Part shown: positions 9,652-18,112 of the stretch, piece after piece
Position numbering within the stretch: position 1 is the stretch's first letter
Layout: each line of letters opens with the position of its first letter
DNA from: Brumimicrobium salinarum
GTDB taxonomy: Bacteria; Bacteroidota; Bacteroidia; Flavobacteriales_D; Crocinitomicaceae
Assembly: GCF_002844555.1 (NCBI RefSeq)
Contig: NZ_PJNI01000008.1
Location: 1 to 64,000 of the forward strand
DNA: 64,000 nucleotides
Reading direction: 5' to 3'
Translations under genes and position numbers: made by a program
The notes under the pieces: generated by a model
Databases searched by the model: none
What the model was told of the DNA's origin: nothing
The model's input: the letters and a program-made list of their open reading frames with translations, nothing else

Positions 9652-9906
9652 ATGGACTTTCCACAATATAGAAAACGTTTTGATAACAAGTCTTTTTACA
9701 AAGTTACATCATTTACCACATTTGAGGAAGTACAACTGGTAGGTAAACGTTTTTTAATTCATGTTGTTCATGCCAAAAAGTATTTTGAAAAATTACAAAT
9801 TCAAGATATGTTAGCTTCAGAAATCGATATGTACCAAATGAGCGAAGAAAAGGAATTCGAAGAACAATGGCAAGCAGCGAAAGAGTATGTGGATTCTAAG
9901 CCTTAA
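9652..9906 (+). CDS. Small conserved hypothetical protein
   Basis: An 84-residue soluble protein with an N-terminal basic half (MDFPQYRKRFDNKSFYKV) and an acidic C-terminal helix (SEEKEFEEQWQAAKEYV). No cysteines, signal peptide or membrane segment. It is divergently arranged with the TPR gene, and codon use looks like neighbouring genes. I do not recognise a function. Confidence 0.6.
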   Translation: MDFPQYRKRFDNKSFYKVTSFTTFEEVQLVGKRFLIHVVHAKKYFEKLQIQDMLASEIDMYQMSEEKEFEEQWQAAKEYVDSKP

Positions 9907-10033
9907 GCAGCAGGCAGTATGCATTAAGCAGTATGCTCATCGTTTTCTCTCTCTCTCCCATTTCACTCTCCCTAATATCCACTGTCTTTGGGGCTTTCTC
10001 ATTTTTTCTCTCCGTAAACTCCAAGAAAAATGA

Positions 10034-10093
10034 GTCGGGCTTTCCACTGTATCTTTTTTTCGATGAATCGTAAAAAAGGATGCCGTTGCTATC
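10034..10093 (-). repeat. Dispersed intergenic repeat, copy 2
   Basis: Reverse complement of the element at 5601-5660, about 90% identical. It contains CCCGAC, CAGTGGAAA and ACGGCATCC on the minus strand. It lies between the small gene ending at 9906 and the oxygenase promoter. Confidence 0.75.
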
Positions 10094-10181
10094 CCTAAGC
10101 CAAATAAAAACACTTCTCCCCATTCTCAATCTGCTCTCCCTTCTCATTCCTTTACTCCATTCTATATGTAAAAAAAAATGC

Positions 10182-10189
10182 TATTTTTG
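10182..10189 (+). promoter_or_regulatory. Promoter -7 element of the oxygenase gene
   Basis: TATTTTTG, matching TAnnTTTG, 22 bases upstream of the ATG at 10211. Confidence 0.55.
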
Positions 10190-10210
10190 TTTTGAAACAA
10201 AATAGATATT

Positions 10211-11170
10211 ATGAGTAGTCCACAAGGAATCCCATCGGTTGATTTATCAGAGTTTTTAACTGGTGACGAGAAACAACAACAAAAATTTATCAATGAATTA
10301 GGAAAAGCATACGAAGATATTGGTTTCGTTGCGGTTAGAAATCACGGTATTTCTCAAGAGTTGATTGACGAATTGTATGAGCAAATGAAAATCTTCTTTG
10401 GTCAAGACGAAGCAGTCAAAAATAAATACAACATTCCTGGAATAGGAGGACAGCGAGGATATACCCCTTTTGGTAAGGAACACGCCAAAGGTAAAACTGC
10501 TGGTGATTTAAAAGAATTTTGGCACTTCGGACAATTTGTGGAAAATGAGCCGGCACTAGCTGAATCTTATCCTGATAATGTTGATGTTAAAGAACAACCC
10601 GATTTTCTTAAAGTTGGAAAACAGGCGTATAAAGCCTTTGAAGATACAGGAAGACACTTATTACGCGCAATTGCTCTGCATTTAGGATTAGAAGAAACTT
10701 ATTTTAATGAGCACATCCACAATGGAAACAGTATTTTACGCCCTATTCATTATCCACCAATAACAGGTGAAATTGAAGAAGGAGCTGTACGTGCAGGAGA
10801 ACATGAAGACATCAACTTGATTACATTATTGGTTGGAGCTTCAGCAGATGGTTTACAAGTCTTGAACAAACAAAATGAATGGGTTTCTGTAACTTCTATT
10901 GAAGACCATATTGTGGTAAATGTTGGAGATATGTTGCAGCGTTTGACCAATAACAAACTAAAATCTACAACGCATCGTGTAATTAATCCATCGAAAGAAA
11001 ATCTTGGAACAAGTAGATATTCAGTTCCGTTTTTCTTACACCCAAGATCAGAAATGCCGTTAAACTGTTTGGAATCATGTATAGATGAAAACAATCCAAA
11101 GCATTACGAAGATATCACAGCAGGAGAATATTTAATGGAAAGATTAAGAGAAATAGGATTGGTTAAATAA
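10211..11170 (+). CDS. 2-oxoglutarate/Fe(II) oxygenase, isopenicillin N synthase-like
   Basis: A 319-residue protein of the IPNS-like dioxygenase family. The N-terminal DIOX_N region (IPSVDLSEFL, then GFVAVRNHGI) is followed by the double-stranded beta-helix core. Iron ligands are visible as His198-x-Asp200 (GEHEDINL) and His255 (TTHRVINP), and the 2-oxoglutarate-binding R-x-S as Arg269 (SRYSVPFFLHP). The substrate cannot be read from sequence. Bacterial members modify small molecules. It has its own promoter and a strong hairpin terminator, so it is probably monocistronic. Confidence 0.92.
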   Translation: MSSPQGIPSVDLSEFLTGDEKQQQKFINELGKAYEDIGFVAVRNHGISQELIDELYEQMKIFFGQDEAVKNKYNIPGIGGQRGYTPFGKEHAKGKTAGDLKEFWHFGQFVENEPALAESYPDNVDVKEQPDFLKVGKQAYKAFEDTGRHLLRAIALHLGLEETYFNEHIHNGNSILRPIHYPPITGEIEEGAVRAGEHEDINLITLLVGASADGLQVLNKQNEWVSVTSIEDHIVVNVGDMLQRLTNNKLKSTTHRVINPSKENLGTSRYSVPFFLHPRSEMPLNCLESCIDENNPKHYEDITAGEYLMERLREIGLVK

Positions 11171-11193
11171 AATCAATTACGAATTACGAATTA

Positions 11194-11236
11194 AAAACCA
11201 GTAGGGGCGATTTGCAAATCGCCTTTACTGGTTTTG
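11194..11236 (+). terminator. Hairpin terminator with REP-like core
   Basis: A 42-base hairpin: AAAACCAGTA (11194-11203) pairs with TACTGGTTTT (11226-11235), around a perfectly palindromic core GGCGATTTGCAAATCGCC. The T-run follows. The core resembles the GTAGRRACGATTTGCAATC units found within the gene at 47921. Confidence 0.75.
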
Positions 11237-11303
11237 TTATCTATGATCGATTCATTTTTACCCAAATCTACCCACTAAAGTTTGTCATACGATCAATCGG
11301 ATT

Positions 11304-11365
11304 CGACAGAGCGTAGCGACGAGAAATCTTTCTTTATTGTGTTGTTTTTAGCATTAAGTATTTTT
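11304..11365 (+). repeat. Dispersed 'GACAGAGCGTAGCGACGAG' repeat, copy 1
   Basis: About 60 bases starting GACAGAGCGTAGCGACGAG and ending in TTTTAGCATTAAGTATTTT. Nearly identical to 14240-14299 and more loosely to 14562-14620. All three copies lie in intergenic DNA. Confidence 0.8.
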
Positions 11366-11401
11366 AGAATGGTGTAGCGACTCGAATTCATCGTTCATCG
11401 T

Positions 11402-12712
11402 TCATAATTCCTTAAAGTTGTTCACTTTTATATTATTAGATTGTAGCTCATTCATTAAGCTATACAATCCGAAAAACGCTCTGTTGATGTAAATAAAATG
11501 CTTTGAACCTCTTCCTGCATCTACTTTTCTTAAATCTTCATTTTTTGAATATTTTTCTGCCATCGTTGCTATTTTTTCGAAAAATGTTGGGTCAGAGAAA
11601 TCAAATTCTTCTTCGTGAAAGGGAAGGGCAAATAATCCAAGTAATTCCTTGAAAATACCACTGAAGAATTCAATTTCTTCAGGTGTGTCAGTGTCTTTGA
11701 GAATCTCTAAAGCTTTTAATTGTTGTCTAAACGCTGCTGGATTTTCTAAAATACTTGGCTTGGTTAATTCAAAATAAGGAAAATAAAAATCCTCTGGAAT
11801 CTCTTTCATACAGCCAAAATCAATAGCAATGAGTTCATCGTTTTTGGTAACCATAAAATTACCTGGATGTGGATCTGCATGCACTTTTCTTACTTCATGA
11901 ATTTGATGCATGTAAAAGTCCCATAAGGCTTGACCAACTTTGTTTGCTTTTTCTGGATCTTTATTGTTTTTAGTAAATTCAGAAATCTGTATTCCATCCA
12001 TCCAATCCATGGTTAGGACTTTTCCGGTGGAAAATTCCTCGTAGTATTTTGGAAATAATAAATTAGGAATGTGATGGCAAGCCTCTGCAACTGCAATACT
12101 TTGCGACAATTCCAAAGCGTAATCTGTTTCTTCCATCAGCTTTTCCTCAACTTCTTTGAAATAACGATCAGCATCTTGACCTTGAATGTTCAGCATACGC
12201 ATCGCAATGGGTTTTACCAATGCCAAGTCACTTCCAATGCTGTCGGCAACACCGGGGTATTGAATTTTTACAGCCAATTTCTTACCCTCTTTTTCTGCTT
12301 GATGAACCTGTCCGATGCTCGCAGCATTGATTGCCTCGTAATTAAATTCATCGAAAAGCTCAGATGGATTTTTACCAAAATAACGAGTCAATGTTTTCTT
12401 AACTAAAGGAGCAGATAGGGGAGGGACAGAAAATTGAGAAAGCGAAAACTTCTCTACATAAGCCTGAGGTAACATGGTTTTGTCCATGCTCATCATTTGT
12501 GCCATTTTTAAAGCACTTCCTTTCATGCTTTTTAAACTGTCATAAATGTCTGAGGCATTTGATTCGTCGAGTTTTGAACGGGCTTCTTCCTCAGATTTTG
12601 TCAACTTATTTCCGTAATACTTCAAATAGTTCACGCCAATTTTAGCTCCTGTAGAAACCAATTTGGAAGCACGATTAATTTTTGAAGTTGGAATTTTATC
12701 TATAGATTTCAT
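11402..12712 (-). CDS. ABC1/AarF (UbiB-like) atypical kinase
   Basis: A 436-residue protein kinase-like/ATPase fold of the ABC1 family. The family-specific N-terminal lysine motif appears as MKGSALKMAQMMSMD, the Ala-rich nucleotide loop as NAASIGQVHQA, and the catalytic loop and metal site as HADPHPGNFM and AIDFGCMKEI. No membrane segment is evident. Relatives support ubiquinone or lipid metabolism, and the target here is unknown. It is the last gene of an SDR-TetR-AarF operon (5-base gap to the TetR gene), and the stop is followed by the ATTCATCGTTCAT repeat. Confidence 0.88.
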   Translation of the reverse strand: MKSIDKIPTSKINRASKLVSTGAKIGVNYLKYYGNKLTKSEEEARSKLDESNASDIYDSLKSMKGSALKMAQMMSMDKTMLPQAYVEKFSLSQFSVPPLSAPLVKKTLTRYFGKNPSELFDEFNYEAINAASIGQVHQAEKEGKKLAVKIQYPGVADSIGSDLALVKPIAMRMLNIQGQDADRYFKEVEEKLMEETDYALELSQSIAVAEACHHIPNLLFPKYYEEFSTGKVLTMDWMDGIQISEFTKNNKDPEKANKVGQALWDFYMHQIHEVRKVHADPHPGNFMVTKNDELIAIDFGCMKEIPEDFYFPYFELTKPSILENPAAFRQQLKALEILKDTDTPEEIEFFSGIFKELLGLFALPFHEEEFDFSDPTFFEKIATMAEKYSKNEDLRKVDAGRGSKHFIYINRAFFGLYSLMNELQSNNIKVNNFKEL

Positions 12713-12717
12713 CTTTT

Positions 12718-13374
12718 CTATGCTTTAGATTTTCTTTCTTTCCAAAGAAATTTCCCCAAGTCAACAAAAGTATCGAAGGGCTTAGTATTCAAAGCTTCAA
12801 AACCTGCGTGAATTGATTTTTCGATTAAAACATCAGTTTTTTCAAATGAAGGGGAAGTGTCTTTCATCCAAAAACGCAAAATGAAAAGAAGCTGACCATA
12901 AGAAACTTTCGCCATACCTTTATCTATTATATTTGCAATGTTGTCGATAAAAACATCTGGAGACTCAATGTCTAGTGATTCCACAAAATCCGTGTACTCT
13001 TCCTTCAGCGGATCAAGTGTTTTTAACGTTTTTAGTTTGTTTTCATTTTGATTCAAAACATACATCACCAAACTTCTATTGGCAGTAAGCATCTCAAAAA
13101 ACGTAAAGTAAAAACTCAATAATTGATGTTGAGCATTTCCTTTTTTGTAATCTTCATCCTGATGCAGCAGTTGCATTGTGTTCTTAAATAAATCTACAAA
13201 AATGGCTGCATCAATTGCTTCAAATGTCCCGAAGTGAGCATAAAACTCAGCTTCTTCCATATTGTTTTCTTTGGTAAAAGCGTAGATGCTTTTTGGCTTT
13301 TCACCATGTTTTAGCACATGATCGCTGTATTTTTTTAAAATTGTATTTCTCGTACTTTGCTCTTGAATTTCCAT
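12718..13374 (-). CDS. TetR-family-like regulator
   Basis: A 218-residue protein. The N-terminal ~55 residues resemble a TetR-type helix-turn-helix (SIYAFTKENNMEEAEFYAHFGTFEAIDAAIF, quoted as two halves), where the usual Y-x-H-F appears as FYAHFGTFE. The remainder is helical and would be the ligand/dimer domain. It lies between the SDR and the AarF gene with 4- and 5-base gaps, so it is part of the same transcript and may control it. Ligand unknown. Confidence 0.75.
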   Translation of the reverse strand: MEIQEQSTRNTILKKYSDHVLKHGEKPKSIYAFTKENNMEEAEFYAHFGTFEAIDAAIFVDLFKNTMQLLHQDEDYKKGNAQHQLLSFYFTFFEMLTANRSLVMYVLNQNENKLKTLKTLDPLKEEYTDFVESLDIESPDVFIDNIANIIDKGMAKVSYGQLLFILRFWMKDTSPSFEKTDVLIEKSIHAGFEALNTKPFDTFVDLGKFLWKERKSKA

Positions 13375-13378
13375 GATT

Positions 13379-14077
13379 TTAATTTTTTATTGATGACATT
13401 CCTCCATCCACATGCATAACTTGACCTGTAATCCATTTAGATTTATCGCTTAATAAGAAAACGGCCATTTCAGCAATATCTTGTGGCTGACCAATCTTTT
13501 TTAGTGGATGTCTTTCTGCATTTGCTTTTTTCTTCTCGTCAGAACTTAACATCTTACCAGCAAGTTGCGTGTCTGTTAAAGAAGGTGCAATAGCGTTAAA
13601 TCTAATTTTTGGTGCATATTCAGCGGCTAATGATCTCATCAAACCTTCAATTGCCCCTTTCGAAGCAGCAACCTGTGAATGGAAATTAAATCCATTTTGA
13701 ACAGCAACTGTTGAAAAAAGTACAACACTGGCATTTCCTGATTTCTTTAATTTTGAGATTGTCGCTTGTAAGACTTTAATAGCTCCGTTTACTTGTAAAT
13801 CAAAATCCTCCAAAAAAGCCGCGGGTTTAATACGAGCGAAAGGTTTTAAATTGATACTTCCTGGACAGTAAACCAATCCATCAATTTCTTTAGGTAAAAA
13901 ATCCAAATCAATTGTCTCCGCCGTGACATCTAAATGATGGTATTTTATATTATCTGTATCTGAATTTCCGTCGTTTGAATTGTAAGTTGCCGTAACGTGA
14001 TTGTTTTCCTTTGCTAATTGCGCAGTGATAGCAGCTCCAATCCCGGAAGAACCGCCTATGATGATGTAGTTTTTCAT
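13379..14077 (-). CDS. Short-chain dehydrogenase/reductase with missing catalytic Tyr
   Basis: A 232-residue Rossmann-fold SDR. The cofactor motif GGSSGIG lies at residues 8-14, and the family 'PG' turn after PSLTDT and the terminal GQVMHVDGG are present. The catalytic Y-x3-K motif is replaced by Val136-x3-Lys140 (SQVAASKGA). The Ser of LFSTVAV is kept. Without the Tyr a normal reductase reaction is doubtful, so it may be an altered or non-catalytic SDR. First gene of the SDR-TetR-AarF operon. Confidence 0.85.
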   Translation of the reverse strand: MKNYIIIGGSSGIGAAITAQLAKENNHVTATYNSNDGNSDTDNIKYHHLDVTAETIDLDFLPKEIDGLVYCPGSINLKPFARIKPAAFLEDFDLQVNGAIKVLQATISKLKKSGNASVVLFSTVAVQNGFNFHSQVAASKGAIEGLMRSLAAEYAPKIRFNAIAPSLTDTQLAGKMLSSDEKKKANAERHPLKKIGQPQDIAEMAVFLLSDKSKWITGQVMHVDGGMSSIKN

Positions 14078-14239
14078 AATTCTATTTTGCTTTCTTGTAA
14101 AACAAAAAGAAAGAGAAAAGGTTTTTTTATTTGATATTTATTGTGATTTCAAAATAAGCAGCGAGGAGAAATTCTGTAAAACAATTGTTTAAACCCAACC
14201 CTTTGGCTTTTGAGAAAGATTTCTCAGTCATTTCATTTT

Positions 14240-14299
14240 GACAGAGCGTAGCGACGAGAAATCTTTCTTTATTGTGTTGTTTTTAGCATTAAGTATTTT
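14240..14299 (+). repeat. Dispersed 'GACAGAGCGTAGCGACGAG' repeat, copy 2
   Basis: Essentially identical over 60 bases to 11304-11365. Confidence 0.8.
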
Positions 14300-14561
14300 A
14301 AGAAAGACGCAGTGACGAGGAATCTCTTCTTAATCTTTGATAATTCCCCATAAATATTGATGTTTTGACAGAGCGCGAACTTGATAAATCTCTTTCCAAA
14401 CAATCGTTTAAACCAAACCCCTTGGCTTGTGCGAAAGATTTCTCATTCATTCCATTCCGTGCGAAATGACAACGTGTGGTTGTTGTGGGGGGTAAAAAAG
14501 AGGAAAAACGAAGTTTTTCTTCTTTTTTTTACTTATACCTCTCACTAAAGCTTGTCATTTC

Positions 14562-14620
14562 GACAGAGCGTAGCGACAAGAAATCCCTCTCTATTGCATT
14601 GCTTTAAGCATTAATTATTT
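14562..14620 (+). repeat. Dispersed 'GACAGAGCGTAGCGAC' repeat, copy 3 (diverged)
   Basis: Starts with GACAGAGCGTAGCGACAAG and keeps the order of elements (TTGCATTG, TTTAAGCATTAA) but with several substitutions relative to copies 1 and 2. Confidence 0.7.
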
Positions 14621-14669
14621 TTTGAAAGACATAGCGACAAAATTCATCGTTCATCATTCATAATTCCTT

Positions 14670-15956
14670 CTAAAGCGTTTTTACCAATTTCTCTAACCCA
14701 ATTCCTCTCGATCCTTTTAGTAAAATCAAATTATCTTTTGGACTTGCGGTTTCGAAAAACTCTTTTGCTTTTTCGGTATTTTTGAAAGCAAGAATTTCAT
14801 TTTTGTCTTTGAGTTGAGAGAATATTTCTCCGACAAACATTCCTTGTAGGTTTAGCGTTTTGCATAAATCGATGACTTCTTGATGATATTTTAAAGTGTT
14901 TTCTCCTAATTCCAACATATCTCCAATCACAAAAAGTTTATTTTCAGATGTGATTTCCGCAAAGTTTTCCAGTGCTGATTTTACACTTGTCGGATTGGCA
15001 TTGTAGGCATCCAAAATTAATGTGTTGTTGATTGTTTTTTCTACCTGAGAACGATTGTTACTCGGTTTATAATTTTCCAATGCAGATTTTATGGATTCAT
15101 TCTCAACTTTAAAATGTGAACCAATACATATTGCTGCCAACATGTTTAAGAAGTTGTATTTCCCAATGATTTGAGTTTGGACTTTTATTTTTCTATTCTC
15201 ACTTGTTTTCCATTCAAAACTCAACATTGGATCTAAGGCTAAAATTTCTCCTGAAATATCTGCGTTTTCTCTTAATCCATAAGTTGAAGTAGGGCAGGAG
15301 CTGGGTTTATGCTTAATCAAAACCTCGTCTTCTACGTTGATAAACAATCTACCTTCGTCTTCTTCAATCGCTTTATAGAGTTCTGTTTTGGTTTTTACAA
15401 TATTTTTTGGACTTCCAAATCCTTCAATGTGCGCATGTCCAATATTTGTAATGATTCCATGAGTTGGGTGAGCAATGTCGGTCAATTCTTTGATGTCTCC
15501 GATTTTACTTGCTCCCATTTCTATAATCGCAATTTCATGTTCAGGTGTTAACTTCAACAAGGTTAAAGGAACTCCTATGTGATTATTAAGATTACCTTCT
15601 GTGAATAGCACATTGTATTTTTGTGATAGTACAGCTGCTGTTAATTCTTTGGTGGTTGTCTTTCCATTGGTTCCCGTTATTCCAATTACCGGAATGTCAA
15701 GAGACTTTCTATGATGCTCTGCTAATTTTTGTAGAAAAACCAAACTGTTTTCCACATGAAAGATTTGCTTATTATCTGCTTTTGATTGATCATCAACAAT
15801 AGCATATTTTGCACCTTTCTCAATTGCTTTTTCGGCATATTCGTTTCCGTCAAAGTTTTCTCCTTTAAGTGCAATAAATAAATCGTTGTATTCAATTTTT
15901 CTTGTATCTGTTGATACTTGTCCACAATCGTAAAATAACTTGAAGAGTTCTGTCAT
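14670..15956 (-). CDS. murF: UDP-N-acetylmuramoyl-tripeptide--D-alanyl-D-alanine ligase
   Basis: Cytoplasmic ligase that adds D-Ala-D-Ala to the UDP-MurNAc-tripeptide. The 428-residue protein has the Mur-ligase P-loop GITGTNGKTTTKE (about residues 94-106), TEGNLNNHIGVPLTLL, the ATP/metal block IIEMGASKIGDIKEL, and the C-terminal domain motifs LDAYNANPTS and GDMLELG. Downstream of gldJ on the same strand but separated from it by a terminator. The stop is followed by an ATTCATCATTCAT repeat. Confidence 0.95.
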   Translation of the reverse strand: MTELFKLFYDCGQVSTDTRKIEYNDLFIALKGENFDGNEYAEKAIEKGAKYAIVDDQSKADNKQIFHVENSLVFLQKLAEHHRKSLDIPVIGITGTNGKTTTKELTAAVLSQKYNVLFTEGNLNNHIGVPLTLLKLTPEHEIAIIEMGASKIGDIKELTDIAHPTHGIITNIGHAHIEGFGSPKNIVKTKTELYKAIEEDEGRLFINVEDEVLIKHKPSSCPTSTYGLRENADISGEILALDPMLSFEWKTSENRKIKVQTQIIGKYNFLNMLAAICIGSHFKVENESIKSALENYKPSNNRSQVEKTINNTLILDAYNANPTSVKSALENFAEITSENKLFVIGDMLELGENTLKYHQEVIDLCKTLNLQGMFVGEIFSQLKDKNEILAFKNTEKAKEFFETASPKDNLILLKGSRGIGLEKLVKTL

Positions 15957-15960
15957 AATT

Positions 15961-15994
15961 CAAAAAAAAACCTCGACAAAATTGCCGAGGTTTA
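15961..15994 (-). terminator. Rho-independent terminator after gldJ
   Basis: On the minus strand AACCTCG pairs with CGAGGTT across a 10-base loop and is followed by nine T residues. It lies between the gldJ stop and the murF start. Confidence 0.85.
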
Positions 15995-16013
15995 AATATA
16001 ATTAATTCCTTAA

Positions 16014-18056
16014 TTATTTTCTGTTTTTTCTAGAATAATTCATTCCAGTTGGACTTCCAATTCTATCCATCGCACATCTAAAGCCGATGTAATCTGTAGA
16101 TTGATCTTCATCTAAGAATCTTCTGTTACCACCAACAATCCAATATGCTCTATCTTTCCAAGAACCACCTTTATACACACGTGACTTGTTAGAGACTAAT
16201 GTTGTAGGCCAAGCTGTTCTGTCATCACCTCCAGGTTTAATATTTGCTCCCCTTAAGTCATATTCTTCATGACGGCTTTGGTACATCACTAGATCAGGAT
16301 CTCTTCTTGCTTGATTAATGTCATTTTTACGTTTTGTATTATCGTAATGAATAGAAGACTCGATATCACCATCAACATAATCAATGTAGTCAGCTCTTCT
16401 GTAATTTAATCTTCCGATATTTTCTTCCTCAGTTACATTTCTATATTTAAGTTTTCCAGGTGTATCAATAATAAATTCTTGGAATCCATCTCTCAGTAGA
16501 GAAATAATTTCAAAAGCATATTCTTCACCTAATGGTCCAATTCTAATTTCATCTGCAAAGATACCATCAAATAACTCTTCTTGAATTACCATAGATGCTT
16601 CAGTGTTATATTTGTCATTTCTGAATGCAATTGCTTTATCTAAAACAGCATTGATATTCGCAATAATTTCAAGCTCCATTGAATCCTTAGTAAAGTCATG
16701 CGAAACATAAAATGGATCTGGTGCATAACCACGTGCTACTGGGTGTTTAGATTCATTTGTTTTCATTAGACCTTTCTGAATTACAGTATCATTTGGATCG
16801 TGCTTCTCTGCAGAAACTCTTTGATACCTTACACGCTCAAATTCGTTTAGGTATTCTTTCATACCATGTACGTCATACTCAACTTGAAAGTTTTTGTATG
16901 CCACAGCACCGGCATTATTTAAGACTTTTGTTTGAAAAACATTTCCTCTAAATGGTCTGAATTCATCTACGTCTTCAGAAGATAATGGACGATATACATC
17001 AAGAACCCATTCAGCTACGTTTCCTGCCATGTTGTATAAACCATAATCGTTTGGCCAGTAGGAGTCAACAGGTGCTGTAACGTCTGCACCATCATTAAGA
17101 TTCCCTGCAACTCCCATGTAATCACCACGACCACGAACGAAGTTAGCTCTAATCTCACCTTGGAACTCTTCATTTTCTTGTCTCACAAAGTGTCCATCCC
17201 ACGGATATATTCTTCTGTTGCTTATTACCTCAGAATCTTCTCCTGACATGTTTCCAATAAGTCCATAATAAGCAAACTCCCATTCGGCTTCTGTTGGCAA
17301 TCTGTAACGTGGAAGCAAAATACCATCTTCCATTCTTACTTGACGTTCACCTAAATCTTTACCTTTCTTACCTGTTGCATTCGAAGGATCTAAATCAGTT
17401 AAATTCTGTCTAATCTCTTCTTCGTATTGACCGTTTAAATATGATTCAGTATTAAAAGTTGCTTCATCAGCTTGATTAATATTAAAGTTGAGGATACCCT
17501 CTCTGATTAAAATATATTCATTTACACGATCTGTTCTCCATTTACAATAATCATTTGCTTGTAACCAAGATACACCTACAACAGGGTAATCTCTGTATGC
17601 AGGGTGACGGAAATAATATTCAACATATTTTTCATTAAACCCAAGTTCAGAACGCCAAACCAATGTATCAGGAAGAGCGTTTTTGTATATCATTGGGTAA
17701 CTTTGATATGCTCTACTGATCCAATACATATATTCTAACCAGTGAAAGTTTGTTACCTCCGTTTGATCCATATAAAAGGAAGATACAGTTAGTCTTCTTG
17801 GTCTATTGTTCCAATCATACATAACATCATCTTCAACACGTCCCATTGTGAATGTTCCACCTTCTACTAAAAGAAGTCCAGGTCCTGTTTCTTGATCTAC
17901 ATAAGGTACTTTTTGGAAACCACCTATACCAGGATTGTTATAATCCCAACCTGTGGTGTCGGATACTTCTCGAGAACATGAAGAAGCAATCGCTATAGCA
18001 CTCAAAGCGACAAACCATTGTGTGAATCTTTTCATATTTTTGGTCTTTATTTTCAT
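16014..18056 (-). CDS. gldJ: Gliding motility / type IX secretion lipoprotein GldJ
   Basis: Outer-membrane-associated lipoprotein needed for gliding and stabilising the type IX machinery. A lipoprotein signal ends in ASSC (Cys27). A second in-frame Met at residue 8 is an equally good start. The body is a formylglycine-generating-enzyme-like (SUMF1/FGE) domain: LLLVEGGTFTMG, YMDQTEVTN, YRLPTEAEWEFAYYG, NMAGNVAEWVLDVY, and C-terminal YKGGSWKDR...GFRCA. At 680 residues it is longer than the ~560-residue F. johnsoniae GldJ, with extra sequence in the middle of the domain. The N-terminal GWDYNNPGIGGFQ and the porU/porV context favour GldJ over GldK. Confidence 0.9.
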   Translation of the reverse strand: MKIKTKNMKRFTQWFVALSAIAIASSCSREVSDTTGWDYNNPGIGGFQKVPYVDQETGPGLLLVEGGTFTMGRVEDDVMYDWNNRPRRLTVSSFYMDQTEVTNFHWLEYMYWISRAYQSYPMIYKNALPDTLVWRSELGFNEKYVEYYFRHPAYRDYPVVGVSWLQANDYCKWRTDRVNEYILIREGILNFNINQADEATFNTESYLNGQYEEEIRQNLTDLDPSNATGKKGKDLGERQVRMEDGILLPRYRLPTEAEWEFAYYGLIGNMSGEDSEVISNRRIYPWDGHFVRQENEEFQGEIRANFVRGRGDYMGVAGNLNDGADVTAPVDSYWPNDYGLYNMAGNVAEWVLDVYRPLSSEDVDEFRPFRGNVFQTKVLNNAGAVAYKNFQVEYDVHGMKEYLNEFERVRYQRVSAEKHDPNDTVIQKGLMKTNESKHPVARGYAPDPFYVSHDFTKDSMELEIIANINAVLDKAIAFRNDKYNTEASMVIQEELFDGIFADEIRIGPLGEEYAFEIISLLRDGFQEFIIDTPGKLKYRNVTEEENIGRLNYRRADYIDYVDGDIESSIHYDNTKRKNDINQARRDPDLVMYQSRHEEYDLRGANIKPGGDDRTAWPTTLVSNKSRVYKGGSWKDRAYWIVGGNRRFLDEDQSTDYIGFRCAMDRIGSPTGMNYSRKNRK

Positions 18057-18112
18057 AATTATAAATGTTCTGTGTACAAATAACGTGTTTTTAATCTTTA
18101 GTTACAAATTTT

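Larger units (their letters stand above)
14078..14669. other. Long repeat-filled intergenic region
   Basis: 592 bases without a credible gene. It contains two copies of the GACAGAGCGTAGCGACGAG repeat (14240-14299, 14562-14620), several shorter GCGAAAGATTTCTCA-type pieces, and an ATTCATCGTTCATC repeat at the murF end. It looks like accumulated repeat debris. Confidence 0.7.

Noticed and set aside
9896-10147. 83-codon minus-strand frame
   Set aside because: Covers the dispersed repeat (10034-10093), contains WLRDSNGILF-type repeat translation, and no RBS context. Not a gene.
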